Source of the DNA: Sva-07 sp963716235
Lineage (GTDB): Bacteria; Actinomycetota; Acidimicrobiia; Acidimicrobiales; Ilumatobacteraceae
Assembly: GCA_963716235.1 (NCBI GenBank)
Contig: CAVQTE010000002.1
Location: forward strand, 110,011-174,010
Reading direction: 5' to 3'
DNA length: 64,000 nt
Shown here: positions 52,240-60,107 of the stretch, one piece after another
How the letters are laid out: the number at the start of each line of letters is the position of its first letter
Numbering within the stretch: the stretch's first letter is position 1
Made by a program: the position numbers and the translations under genes
Notes under the pieces: model-generated
The model's input: only the letters and a program-made list of their open reading frames with translations
What the model was told of the DNA's origin: nothing
Databases searched by the model: none

Positions 52240-52899
52240 ATGATCTCGATGGAGGCGCTTCGGCGCGACCTCGACGCGGTCGCCGATCCGACGGCGGCAC
52301 CTCCGATGGCCGCCTACATGAAGCATCAATTCGAGTTCATGGGGATCAAGACCGCGCCGCGCCGGCTGGCGACGAAGCCGACGATGGCTCGAGCTCGTCG
52401 AGCGACTGGCGACGAACTCATAGCGTTCGCCCACAACTGTTGGAACGAGCCCGAGCGCGAGTTCCAGTACGTCGGCGTCGACGCGTTGAACGCCAACGTG
52501 GCCAGCCTCGAGTCGCATCACCTCGACGACCTCGAGGCTTTGATCACCGCTCGTTCGTGGTGGGACACCGTCGATGGCCTCGCCGCGTGGTGCATCGGCG
52601 GACTCGTGAGAGCCGACCGCACATTGGCCACGGCGACGGACCGTTGGATCGAGGGGGACGACATCTGGCTCGCGCGTTCGGCGATCCTCCACCAGCTCCG
52701 CTGGGGCGCCGACACCGACACCAACCGGTTGTTCGAGTACTCGCTTCGGCGCGCCCGCGACACCGAGTTCTTCATCCGCAAGGCGATCGGTTGGGCACTT
52801 CGTCAGTACGCCCGTACCGATCCCGACGCCGTCCGAGCGTTCGTCGAGAGCCACGAGTTCTCCGGCCTCACCCGCCGGGAAGCCCTCAAACACCTCTGA
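52240..52899 (+). CDS. DNA alkylation repair (AlkD-like HEAT repeat) protein
   Basis: 219 residues from ATG 52240; GTG 52219 overlapping the previous stop is also possible. MKHQFEFMGIKTAPRR, WNEPEREFQYVGVDAL, WWDTVDGLA, W-containing helix pairs and FFIRKAIGWALRQYARTDP are AlkD/DNA alkylation repair features. It likely excises alkylated purines without base flipping. Probably co-transcribed with the citrate synthase paralogue. Confidence 0.88.
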   Translation: MISMEALRRDLDAVADPTAAPPMAAYMKHQFEFMGIKTAPRRLATKPTMARARRATGDELIAFAHNCWNEPEREFQYVGVDALNANVASLESHHLDDLEALITARSWWDTVDGLAAWCIGGLVRADRTLATATDRWIEGDDIWLARSAILHQLRWGADTDTNRLFEYSLRRARDTEFFIRKAIGWALRQYARTDPDAVRAFVESHEFSGLTRREALKHL

Positions 52900-52921
52900 C
52901 GGCGGTCCGCCCGTTCGGGGG

Positions 52922-55033
52922 TCACACGGCTCGGAGGTGGAACAGCACGGCCGACTCGGGGTGCAGCACCGGCGGCCGCAGTCCATGAACGGCCAGTTGG
53001 CGGCCCGTCAGTTCCACGCCGTTCGCGAGCCACGCCGGTTGACCGGCGGCGAGCCCCCACCGTTCACGTGGCAGCGCGACATGCTCAGCCCGGTACGTGC
53101 GATCGGGATCGAGCCCCGGCAGTCGGAGCGCCGGTGGCGTGAGGCTCGGCGCCGTGGTCAGCTGAGCGAACGAAACCAGGCCTTCTGAGCGGTCCGGCGC
53201 GTAGACACCGTGAGCGCAATACGACACCTCGGTATCGAAGCGCACCGTGTCGCCGCTGTGCAGGAGCGATCGGAACTGCTTGTGCAGAGCAATCGCCGCT
53301 GCGAGCGCGTCGCGATCGCGCTCGTCGATCTTCGTGACATCCCACTCCACCCCGAGGTGCCCGAACAACGCCGTCGCCGCCCGGAACGCGAGTGTGTGCA
53401 CCCGTCCGGTCGTGTGGGCACGGGTCGGGCCGACGTGCGCACCCATCACCTCGGGCGGGATCAGCATCGAGGCACCACGTTGGATCGTCTGACGTTCGAG
53501 CGCATCGTTGCAGTCGCTCGTCCACACCCGCTCGGTTCGTCGCAGGATCTCGAGGTCGACCCGACCGCCACCGCTCGCACACGACTCGAACTCGACCCTC
53601 GGATGCCGTACCCGCAACTCGTCGAGCAGTGCATAGAGCGCCACGGTCTGGCGATGCGTTCCCGCGGCGCCGTCGGCTCCCGACCCCTGCACGTGGTCGC
53701 GGTTCATGTCCCACTTCACGGAGGAGATGTCGTGATCGCGAAGAAGCGCATCGAGCAACCCGAGGACGTGCGCGAACGCCTCGGGACGAGCGAGGTCGAG
53801 CACCAGCTGGTTGCGACCGAGCACCGGTTCGTACCCGTCGGTCACCAGGGCCCACTCGGGATGCGCCCGCAGCAGCTCGCTGTCGGGGTTCACCATCTCG
53901 GGCTCGACCCAGATCCCGAACTCCATCCCGAGCCCGGTGACGTGGTCGATGAGCGGCCCCAAACCGTTGGGGTACACATCGGGCGACACCCACCAGTCGC
54001 CGAGCCCCGACGTGTCGTCGCGGCGCGACCCGAACCATCCGTCGTCGAGTACGAACCGCTCGACACCGACGGACGCGGCCACGTCGGCGAGCGCACACAA
54101 CCGTTCGGTGTCGTGGTTGAAGTAGACGGCCTCCCAGGTGTTCAGCAGGACCGGTCGCGGAGTGGTCGGATGTGCCGGGCTCGACCGCGCGAGTCGATGG
54201 AATCCCCAGGTGGCCGGAGTGAGGCCTCCGTCGGAGTACACCGCCACGACCACTGGCGTGGAGTACGACTCGCCGGGTTCGAGAACGATCTCGCCGGGGT
54301 GCAGCAGCTCGCCGCCTTGCACGTATCGGCGGCCGTCGGCGAGTCGCTCGGCGAGCATGGTGTGGTTCGCGCTCCATGCCACATGGACTCCCCACACCTC
54401 GCCGCTCCATTCGCCGAAGCCGTGGGTGCCGGCGAACAGCAACGGCACACGTTCGTGCGACGTGCGCCCTCGCTGGTTCTCCGACAGCATCGATCCGTCG
54501 GCCCACGGCAACCGGACCGGCTGGAACTCGCGTGCCCAACGACCATCGAATCGGAGGAGTTCGTCGGCGTGAGGCGGCAGTGGAAGCGTGATCGTCAGGG
54601 CGTCGAGGGAGTACCGGCGCGCCGCGGTGTTGGTCAGCGTTGCCGTCACCGTCAGCGCGTCGCCGACTTCGATCGTGGTCAGCAGCCCGAGTTGGGCTCG
54701 CTCGTCGATCGACTCGACGATCAACACCTGACCCTCCCGGCGATGCGAGACCGTGACGAAGTGAGGCGACCACGAGCGACCACCCGCTCGCCGCCCCATC
54801 AGCCCCGGCCGGCCAGGGAAGCCGTCGGCGTGCTGTGGCACCACGCTGACCGGGGCCACCTGAGCCACCGCACCCGCCACTTCCGGGCGGTCGAGCGCCC
54901 CGGCCATTGCCGCGAGATCGACGTCGGCCCCCAGTGATGCACCCCAGTGGACGACCGTCGGAACACCACCGGCCACATCGACCACCACATCGAACGATTG
55001 GCCGGCCAGTGCTACGAGTTCGGACACCGACAC
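52922..55033 (-). CDS. Alpha-galactosidase, GH36
   Basis: 703 residues from GTG 55033. N-terminal beta-supersandwich, then the barrel with WEAVYFNHD, FVLDDGWFGSRRDDTSGLGDW, LVLDLARPEAF and the nucleophile segment SSVKWDMNRD. SCASGGGRVDLEIL and the acid/base region WTSDCNDALERQTIQRG follow. All are GH36 signatures. No signal peptide, so it acts inside the cell on imported alpha-galactosides. Divergent from an MsmK-type ATPase, which fits sugar uptake, though no permease is nearby. Confidence 0.93.
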   Translation of the reverse strand: MSVSELVALAGQSFDVVVDVAGGVPTVVHWGASLGADVDLAAMAGALDRPEVAGAVAQVAPVSVVPQHADGFPGRPGLMGRRAGGRSWSPHFVTVSHRREGQVLIVESIDERAQLGLLTTIEVGDALTVTATLTNTAARRYSLDALTITLPLPPHADELLRFDGRWAREFQPVRLPWADGSMLSENQRGRTSHERVPLLFAGTHGFGEWSGEVWGVHVAWSANHTMLAERLADGRRYVQGGELLHPGEIVLEPGESYSTPVVVAVYSDGGLTPATWGFHRLARSSPAHPTTPRPVLLNTWEAVYFNHDTERLCALADVAASVGVERFVLDDGWFGSRRDDTSGLGDWWVSPDVYPNGLGPLIDHVTGLGMEFGIWVEPEMVNPDSELLRAHPEWALVTDGYEPVLGRNQLVLDLARPEAFAHVLGLLDALLRDHDISSVKWDMNRDHVQGSGADGAAGTHRQTVALYALLDELRVRHPRVEFESCASGGGRVDLEILRRTERVWTSDCNDALERQTIQRGASMLIPPEVMGAHVGPTRAHTTGRVHTLAFRAATALFGHLGVEWDVTKIDERDRDALAAAIALHKQFRSLLHSGDTVRFDTEVSYCAHGVYAPDRSEGLVSFAQLTTAPSLTPPALRLPGLDPDRTYRAEHVALPRERWGLAAGQPAWLANGVELTGRQLAVHGLRPPVLHPESAVLFHLRAV

Positions 55034-55128
55034 AGTTGAGCATGTGTGGCAATGCCTCCCACCAACGGCCAAGATGAGGACGTAGCAGAGGTTGCGACGC
55101 ACACGCACCCAGATCGCAGGAGGACTCA

Positions 55129-56202
55129 TTGGCCACCGTCACGTTTCAAGGAGCGAGCCGGATGTACCCGGGATCCGAGGCGCCCGCGGTCGATCACCTC
55201 GACCTCGAGATCGGCGACGGCGAATTCCTCGTCCTCGTCGGCCCCTCGGGTTGTGGCAAGTCGACGACGCTACGGATGCTCGCCGGCCTGGAGCCGATCG
55301 ACGAGGGATACGTGTTCATCGGCGACCGCGACGTCACGTTCGTGGCGCCGAAGGATCGCGACATCGCCATGGTCTTCCAGTCGTACGCGCTGTACCCGCA
55401 CATGACCGTGGCCGAGAACATCGGCTTCCACCTGAAGGTCAAGAAGATGGGCAAGAAGGAACGTGCGGCCCGGGTCGCCGAAGCTGCCCGCATCCTCGAT
55501 CTCGAGGAACTCCTCGATCGCAAGCCGGCGAATCTCTCGGGCGGCCAGCGCCAGCGAGTGGCGATGGGGCGAGCGATCGTTCGCGAACCGCAGGTGTTCC
55601 TCATGGACGAACCGCTCTCGAACCTCGACGCGAAGCTCCGCGTGCAGACACGCACCCAGATCGCAGCGTTGCAGCGCCAGCTCGGCGTGACAACCGTCTA
55701 CGTCACCCACGACCAGATCGAGGCGATGACGATGGGCGATCGTGTGGCGGTCATGCTCGATGGCGTGCTCCAGCAGTGCGCAACGCCGAGGGACCTGTTC
55801 ACCGACCCGGTCAATTCGTTCGTTGCCGGCTTCATCGGATCGCCGGCGATGAATCTCCTGGTGGCGACCACCACGGAGGGGGGAGCCACCTACGGATCGC
55901 TCACCGTGCCGCTGTCGCCCTCGCAACGCAGCGCGCTCACGTCGCCAGCCGTCACGATCGGCGTCCGCCCGAACGACCTCGACATCGGAACCACCGGCGG
56001 CCTCGATGCCACGGTCGAGTTCGTCGAGGAACTGGGGTCCGAGGCGTTCCTGTACTGCGTCACGCTCAACAGCGGCCACGAGGTCGTCGCGCGGACCGAC
56101 GGGCTCAGCAGCCTGCGCGCCGGCGATCAGGTGAGCCTGGTGCCCAAGCCGACCGGCGTCCACCTGTTCGACGCCGAAACCGGGGCGCGACTCGTCGCCT
56201 GA
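55129..56202 (+). CDS. Carbohydrate ABC transporter ATPase (MsmK/UgpC family)
   Basis: 357 residues from TTG 55129, preceded by GGAGGA. Walker A GPSGCGKSTTLRMLAG, Q-loop FQSYALYPHMTV, signature LSGGQRQRVAMGRA, Walker B VFLMDEPLSNLD, and H-loop VTHDQIEAMT. The C-terminal 120 residues form the TOBE/regulatory domain of MalK-type ATPases (TIGVRPNDLDIGTTGG). With no permease in the window it is likely a shared ATPase serving several sugar transporters. The divergent GH36 gene suggests galactoside use. Confidence 0.92.
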   Translation: MATVTFQGASRMYPGSEAPAVDHLDLEIGDGEFLVLVGPSGCGKSTTLRMLAGLEPIDEGYVFIGDRDVTFVAPKDRDIAMVFQSYALYPHMTVAENIGFHLKVKKMGKKERAARVAEAARILDLEELLDRKPANLSGGQRQRVAMGRAIVREPQVFLMDEPLSNLDAKLRVQTRTQIAALQRQLGVTTVYVTHDQIEAMTMGDRVAVMLDGVLQQCATPRDLFTDPVNSFVAGFIGSPAMNLLVATTTEGGATYGSLTVPLSPSQRSALTSPAVTIGVRPNDLDIGTTGGLDATVEFVEELGSEAFLYCVTLNSGHEVVARTDGLSSLRAGDQVSLVPKPTGVHLFDAETGARLVA

Positions 56203-56214
56203 GCGTCAGCGACG

Positions 56215-57132
56215 TCAGGGCTCGTCGTCGGGGTCGGACGGCGCGATCTCGTCATCGCCCGAGTGTGCCGCCTCGACATCGGGCACCTTCGAGAGATCAT
56301 CGAGATCATCGTCGGCCTGTGGCTGGTCGATCACCGGTTCGGGGATCGGATGCCGACGCATCCACGCCAGCACGATGCCACCGATGATCACCGCAGCGAG
56401 GGCGACCCACTGGTTGACTCGAAGGCCCGCGATCGTGTCGGCGCGATCGATGCGGATGCTCTCGACCCAGAACCGGCCGATGCCGTAGCCCATGACGTAC
56501 ATGACGAACAGTTGGCCGGGTGCGGGCCGCCAGCGCTTGTCGATCCAGAGCAGCACGAAGCACAGCCCGAGGCTCCACAACGATTCGTACAGGAACGTCG
56601 GATGGAAGGTCGTGCCGATCACGTACACGTCCGTATCGAAGTGTTGCGGATCGATGCGGAGTGCCCAGGGCAGACCTGTCGGGCGGCCGTACAACTCCTG
56701 GTTGAAATAGTTGCCCCATCGACCGATCGCCTGGGCGAGCGCAATGGCCGGCGCAGCGCACGTTGCCGCCACCGCGATGGGGATCGCCCGATGCTTGGCG
56801 ACGTACATGCCCACGAGGGTGCCGAACAGCAGCCCGCCGGGAATGCCGAGGCCACCGTTCCAGATCGCTGGGATCTCACCCCAGTTGTTGCGGAACCGGT
56901 CGTAGTCGGTGACGACGTGATAGAGCCGCGCGCCGATGACTCCGGCCAGCACGGCCCAGATGGCGATGGCGCTCGCATCGTCCTTCGTGCCGACCTCACG
57001 TTCCTCGAGGCGCCTGCCGAACAACCAGACCGCCGCGATCACGCCGAGCGCGATCATCAGCCCGTACAGGTTGAGGCTGAGTGGACCGATGTCGATCGAG
57101 TTGAACGATGGGCTCGGGATACTGGCGAGCAT
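56215..57132 (-). CDS. lgt: Prolipoprotein diacylglyceryl transferase
   Basis: 305 residues from ATG 57132. Seven-helix membrane enzyme. Signature IGRWGNYFNQELYGRPTGLPWAL has the catalytic Arg/Asn region; LGVIAAVWLFGRRL and HPTFLYESLWSLGL are conserved. It transfers diacylglycerol to the lipobox Cys of prelipoproteins. The C-terminal acidic tail (DDLDDLSKVP) is variable. It is 2 bp after the alpha/beta hydrolase gene on the same strand. Confidence 0.95.
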   Translation of the reverse strand: MLASIPSPSFNSIDIGPLSLNLYGLMIALGVIAAVWLFGRRLEEREVGTKDDASAIAIWAVLAGVIGARLYHVVTDYDRFRNNWGEIPAIWNGGLGIPGGLLFGTLVGMYVAKHRAIPIAVAATCAAPAIALAQAIGRWGNYFNQELYGRPTGLPWALRIDPQHFDTDVYVIGTTFHPTFLYESLWSLGLCFVLLWIDKRWRPAPGQLFVMYVMGYGIGRFWVESIRIDRADTIAGLRVNQWVALAAVIIGGIVLAWMRRHPIPEPVIDQPQADDDLDDLSKVPDVEAAHSGDDEIAPSDPDDEP

Positions 57133-57134
57133 GA

Positions 57135-57899
57135 TCAGCCCGCCGTGACGCGAGCGACGAACTCGCCCGCGAGCCGGTTGATGTCGTCGGCGTCGTAGTC
57201 CTGCGTCGCCACGTGATAGCTGCGCTCGAGCCACACGTGCTCGACGTCGCCGCCGAACGTCGCGGCAAGGTGTTCGCTGTTGGCCGGCTCGACCACATGG
57301 TCCTGGCGCGACGTGATCAGCAACAGCGGCATCGTGAGTTCGCCGAAGCGGTCCGCCATGGGGATCAGTCCGTCGTTCATCAGCGACAGCATCGCCCGCA
57401 GGGGAACCCCGTCGTAGGCGATCTCGACAGCGTCGGGATCCGCAATGTCGCCGCCGATTGCGGGTGCGATCTCGGTCCCATCGGCGACCATCTCACCGAT
57501 CATCTCGATCACCTCGGTGGGCTGCGCCATCGTGGCCGGATTCACGCACACGAGTCCGGCGACGCCGGGGAGCGTCAGCCCGGACCACAGCGTCAGGCTG
57601 CCGCCCATGCTCAACCCCATCACGACAACGGTCTCGACGCGACCGGTGAGTCGTGCATGTGCCGCGGCGACCTCGGCGGTCCAGTCGGCCCACCCGGTGT
57701 CGAGCATGTCGTCGATCGTCGTTCCGTGTCCGGGGAGCCTCGGCATCTCGACGTGATGTCCGAGGGTGGCCATCGCCTCGGCGAGCGTCCGCATCGATGA
57801 TGGGTTCCCCGTGAATCCGTGCAGCACGAGCACGCCGACATCGGTCGTCCCCTCGTGCGACATGGGCTCGGCTCCGGGCAGGACTGCTGGCGTCGTCAT
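57135..57899 (-). CDS. Alpha/beta hydrolase (Est30-like carboxylesterase)
   Basis: 254 residues from ATG 57899. VLVLHGFTGNPSSMRTLAEAMATLGHHVEMPRLPGHGTT (oxyanion hole), nucleophile GLSMGGSLTLW, catalytic Asp in SRQDHVVEPANSEHL and His in ERSYHVATQDYD. It resembles Est30 and monoacylglycerol lipases of Gram-positives. The frame continues open into the ferredoxin upstream; ATG 57899 is used because the intervening sequence contains a 31-bp palindrome and lacks domain features. Likely co-transcribed with lgt. Confidence 0.9.
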   Translation of the reverse strand: MTTPAVLPGAEPMSHEGTTDVGVLVLHGFTGNPSSMRTLAEAMATLGHHVEMPRLPGHGTTIDDMLDTGWADWTAEVAAAHARLTGRVETVVVMGLSMGGSLTLWSGLTLPGVAGLVCVNPATMAQPTEVIEMIGEMVADGTEIAPAIGGDIADPDAVEIAYDGVPLRAMLSLMNDGLIPMADRFGELTMPLLLITSRQDHVVEPANSEHLAATFGGDVEHVWLERSYHVATQDYDADDINRLAGEFVARVTAG

Positions 57900-57959
57900 T
57901 GCCCACGTTCTACCCGGTCGGGGGCCATCCGGGACCCTCACCCGCCCAATGTTCGAATT

Positions 57960-57990
57960 CGTACACGATGTGTCCGACACATCGTGTACG
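57960..57990. terminator. 31-bp perfect palindrome directly after ferredoxin stop
   Basis: Arms of 15 bp (57960-57974, 57976-57990) around one C, beginning CGTACACGATGTGTC. It directly abuts the TGA (57991-57993) of the ferredoxin on the minus strand, as expected of a terminator. Its sequence is unrelated to the GGGGTC family. Confidence 0.6.
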
Positions 57991-58301
57991 TCAGCGGTAG
58001 GGGTCGTTGGGGCCGAGGGGTTCGTCCACCAGTCGGCGGGGATGGTGGTGGCCTGCCAGTCGGGATCCGGGTAGATGCAGTCGACCGGGCACACGGGCAG
58101 GCACTTGTCGCAGCCGCTGCACAGCTCGGGGATGATGATCACGTCGGCGCCGTGGTTGAAGATCGCACCGAAGTGCGGTGGGCAGTGCCGCAGGCAGGCA
58201 TCGCAGTTGATGCACTCGGACATCTCGATGCGCAGCGGGATGTTCTGCCACTTGTCGTTGCGGGCCCGCAGCGAGATGCGCTCGTCACGGGTGCCGGCCA
58301 T
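57991..58301 (-). CDS. Dicluster [4Fe-4S] ferredoxin, probable 1-base frameshift near its end
   Basis: ATG 58301 (MAGTRDERISLRARND). Two clusters: CINCDACLRHCPPHF (C-x2-C-x2-C-x3-C) and CSGCDKCLPVCPVDC. After ADWW the frame continues open into the hydrolase gene. The next frame reads DEPLGPNDPYR and stops at 57991, right at a palindrome. One G added in TGGTGGACG (giving ADWWDEPLGPNDPYR) restores a normal ending, so a lost G in a GG/GGG run at about 58029-58033 is likely. Soluble low-potential electron carrier. Divergent from the TetR gene. Confidence 0.75.
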
Positions 58302-58333
58302 CGCCGCCGATCGTACCCCGCACCGCCGCACCG

Positions 58334-58353
58334 TCTTGACCCGCGGGTCAAGA
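58334..58353. promoter_or_regulatory. 20-bp perfect palindrome, candidate TetR operator
   Basis: TCTTGACCCG pairs perfectly with CGGGTCAAGA with no spacer. It sits in the 69-bp region between the divergent ferredoxin and TetR start codons, ending 17 bp before the TetR GTG. TetR regulators commonly bind such palindromes in their own divergent promoters. The core also resembles GGGTC/GACCC of the dispersed palindromes, so a repeat origin is the alternative. Confidence 0.5.
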
Positions 58354-58370
58354 TCGGTTGGACTGTCGGC

Positions 58371-58999
58371 GTGACGAACTCCGGCGCCCTCGAACACGCA
58401 GCGCCGAACGACGACCGCCAACACACCGAACACGGTCTCGAACGCAAGCAGCAGCTGCTCGATGCCGCCGCCGAACTCTTCGCCGACCGGGGCTACGCGG
58501 CGACGCGCATCGTCGACATCTGCGCGGCAGCCGGCGTCGCCAAGGGGCTCTTCTACTGGTACTTCCCGACCAAGGGAGCGCTGTTCGCGGAGCTCGTTCG
58601 AACGATGCGACTCCGCTTGCGACGCGCGCAGGGCGCCACGCTCGACCCAGCGCCGACGCGGTCACGCGGATCGCCGACGGAGCCGAAGCGAGTGTGCGAT
58701 GCATGGCCGCCCATGCTGCGTACTTCGCGTTGCTCGACGTGGAGCGCACCGATCCTGATGTCGCCGACGTGCTCGACGAAGGTGCCGGCGTGTACCTCGA
58801 CGACGTGCGACGCCTCGTGGAGGAGGGTCAACAGGCGGGCCACATCGCGGATGCACCGTCGAGCCTCGTCGCCGTCGGCGTGCTCGGCGCGGTGTCGTCG
58901 TTCTCCAACTCCTACCGCAACGGACGCCTCGGCGACGACGTCACCGTCGACGATCTCGCAGCGTTCGTCCGACGTTGGGTTGCGAGCGCCCTCGCATGA
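58371..58999 (+). CDS. TetR family regulator, frameshifted
   Basis: GTG 58371. N-terminal HTH LLDAAAELFADRGYAATRIVDICAAAGVAKGLFYWYFPTKGALFAELV is clearly TetR. The frame shifts at about 58648-58652 (GACCCAGC; GACCCCAGC restores it). The C-terminal ligand domain continues ADAVTRIADGAEASVRCMAAHAAYFALLDVERTDP ... FVRRWVASALA to TGA 58999. About 209 residues when repaired. The stop TGA is the first part of a half palindrome. Confidence 0.75.
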
Positions 59000-59013
59000 G
59001 ACGCGGGGTCTGG
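58997..59013. repeat. Half copy of the GGGGTC palindrome
   Basis: TGAGACGCGGGGTCTGG matches the left arm type of copy E (TGAGACGC) and centre GGGGTCTG, but continues TGGGTCGGTGC rather than GACCCC. The TetR stop TGA is its first three bases. Confidence 0.5.
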
Positions 59014-59048
59014 GTCGGTGCAAGGATTCGGCTCAGTTGGTGGTTGGC

Positions 59049-60107
59049 GCCACCGGTCAGGTAGCGATACGGGCAAGGATGCCCGCTGTTGCTCACACAA
59101 ACCCGACCGGTGGAGGTTCCAGCATGCCAGCACGACCATTGACGTTGCGTGAACACGTAGAGATTCGTGTTGGCATCGAGCGGTGATTCCGATCATGTGA
59201 TTGGCGAGGCGTTGGGTCGGCATCGCTGCACGGTCAATGCCGAGATCTGCCGCAATGGTGGCCGCAGCGTATGCCGCCACCGATGCGCAGCGTCGGCCGG
59301 AGTCGCAACGGTCACGTCCAAGGTCCCCAAGCTGGTCGGTGGTAGGAGAGTTGGCTGCTCATGTCACCAAACGCTTCGAAGGCGAAGAAGGCTTCCCCGA
59401 TGACGATCTCGATCGAGCTTCTGGAGCAGTCTTCAGCCGGTAGGCGTCGATCAGTCATGAATGCATCTACCAGGCTGTCTACTCGACAGGGTAGCGGTCT
59501 TGTCGCCGGCTTGCACGTGGGGTCGCATCTCAAGCGTCGTCGGCCGCAAACACCGAGGTCGAAGCCCAGTGGTGGCAACACATTCGCTGGGATCGTTCAA
59601 CCTGATCGGGCTGCACCCCGAGATCGCTGCGCAACGTATCGAGGTCGGCCATATCGAAGGCGACCTGATCGTGGGCGCCAACAAGTACACGATCGCCACA
59701 CTGTTCGACCGAGCGTCGCGTTATGTGTGGCTCACCAAGTGCCCGCGCGCCAACGCCGATGGTGTCCTCGACGCGCTGATCACAACGCTGCGACGGATCC
59801 CATCCCATCTGCGTTTGACACTGACGTGGGACCAGGGCTCAGAGATGGCCCGCCACCTCGAGCTCGCGCAGCGAGAGGCGGGATCGACATACTTCGCGGA
59901 ACCCAAAGCACCCTGGCAACGGCCCACCAACGAAAACGGCAACACACTTCGTGCGCCGCTACGTCGGCAAAAGCACTGACCTGTCCGTCTACGCCCACCG
60001 AGACCTGCGAACCATCGAACGACGGATCAACGCAGTCCACGCCGATCACTCAACTGGGCCGCCGCCAACAACATCTACACTTGCCGCTGTTGCGATGACC
60101 GGTAACC
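59049..60107 (+). mobile_element. IS30-family insertion sequence remnant
   Basis: About 1.06 kb bounded by related ends: GCGCCACCGGTCAGGTAGCGA on the left and, reverse-complemented, GGTTACCGGTCATCGCAAC on the right (shared ACCGGTCA and GGCAAG spacing). Ends are approximate. It contains an IS30-type transposase broken in several frames. The right end lies in or against the 3' end of the TPR-HD-GYP gene. No target duplication was found. Confidence 0.6.
59124..60105 (+). pseudogene. IS30-family transposase, multiple frameshifts
   Basis: ATG 59124 MPARPLTLREHVEIRVGIER, then in other frames HVIGEALGRHRCTVNAEICRNGG (the IS30 HTH), HVTKRF, ISHECIYQAVYSTG, then HIEGDLIVGANKYTIATLFDRASRYVW, TLTWDQGSEMARH and APWQRPTNENGN, giving the DDE residues (D in GDLI, D in TWDQG, E in NENGN). 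The end reads RRYVGKSTDLSVYAHRDLRTIERRIN, WAAANNIYT, stop TAA 60103-60105. At least four frame changes in under 1 kb. The catalytic residues survive, so decay is recent or is a sequence artefact. Confidence 0.8.

Noticed and set aside
57135..58433. Natural ferredoxin-hydrolase fusion
   Set aside because: The frame is open across both, but the alternative frame gives a normal ferredoxin C-terminus with a stop against a palindrome, and the hydrolase has its own ATG; a lost G explains the open frame better.
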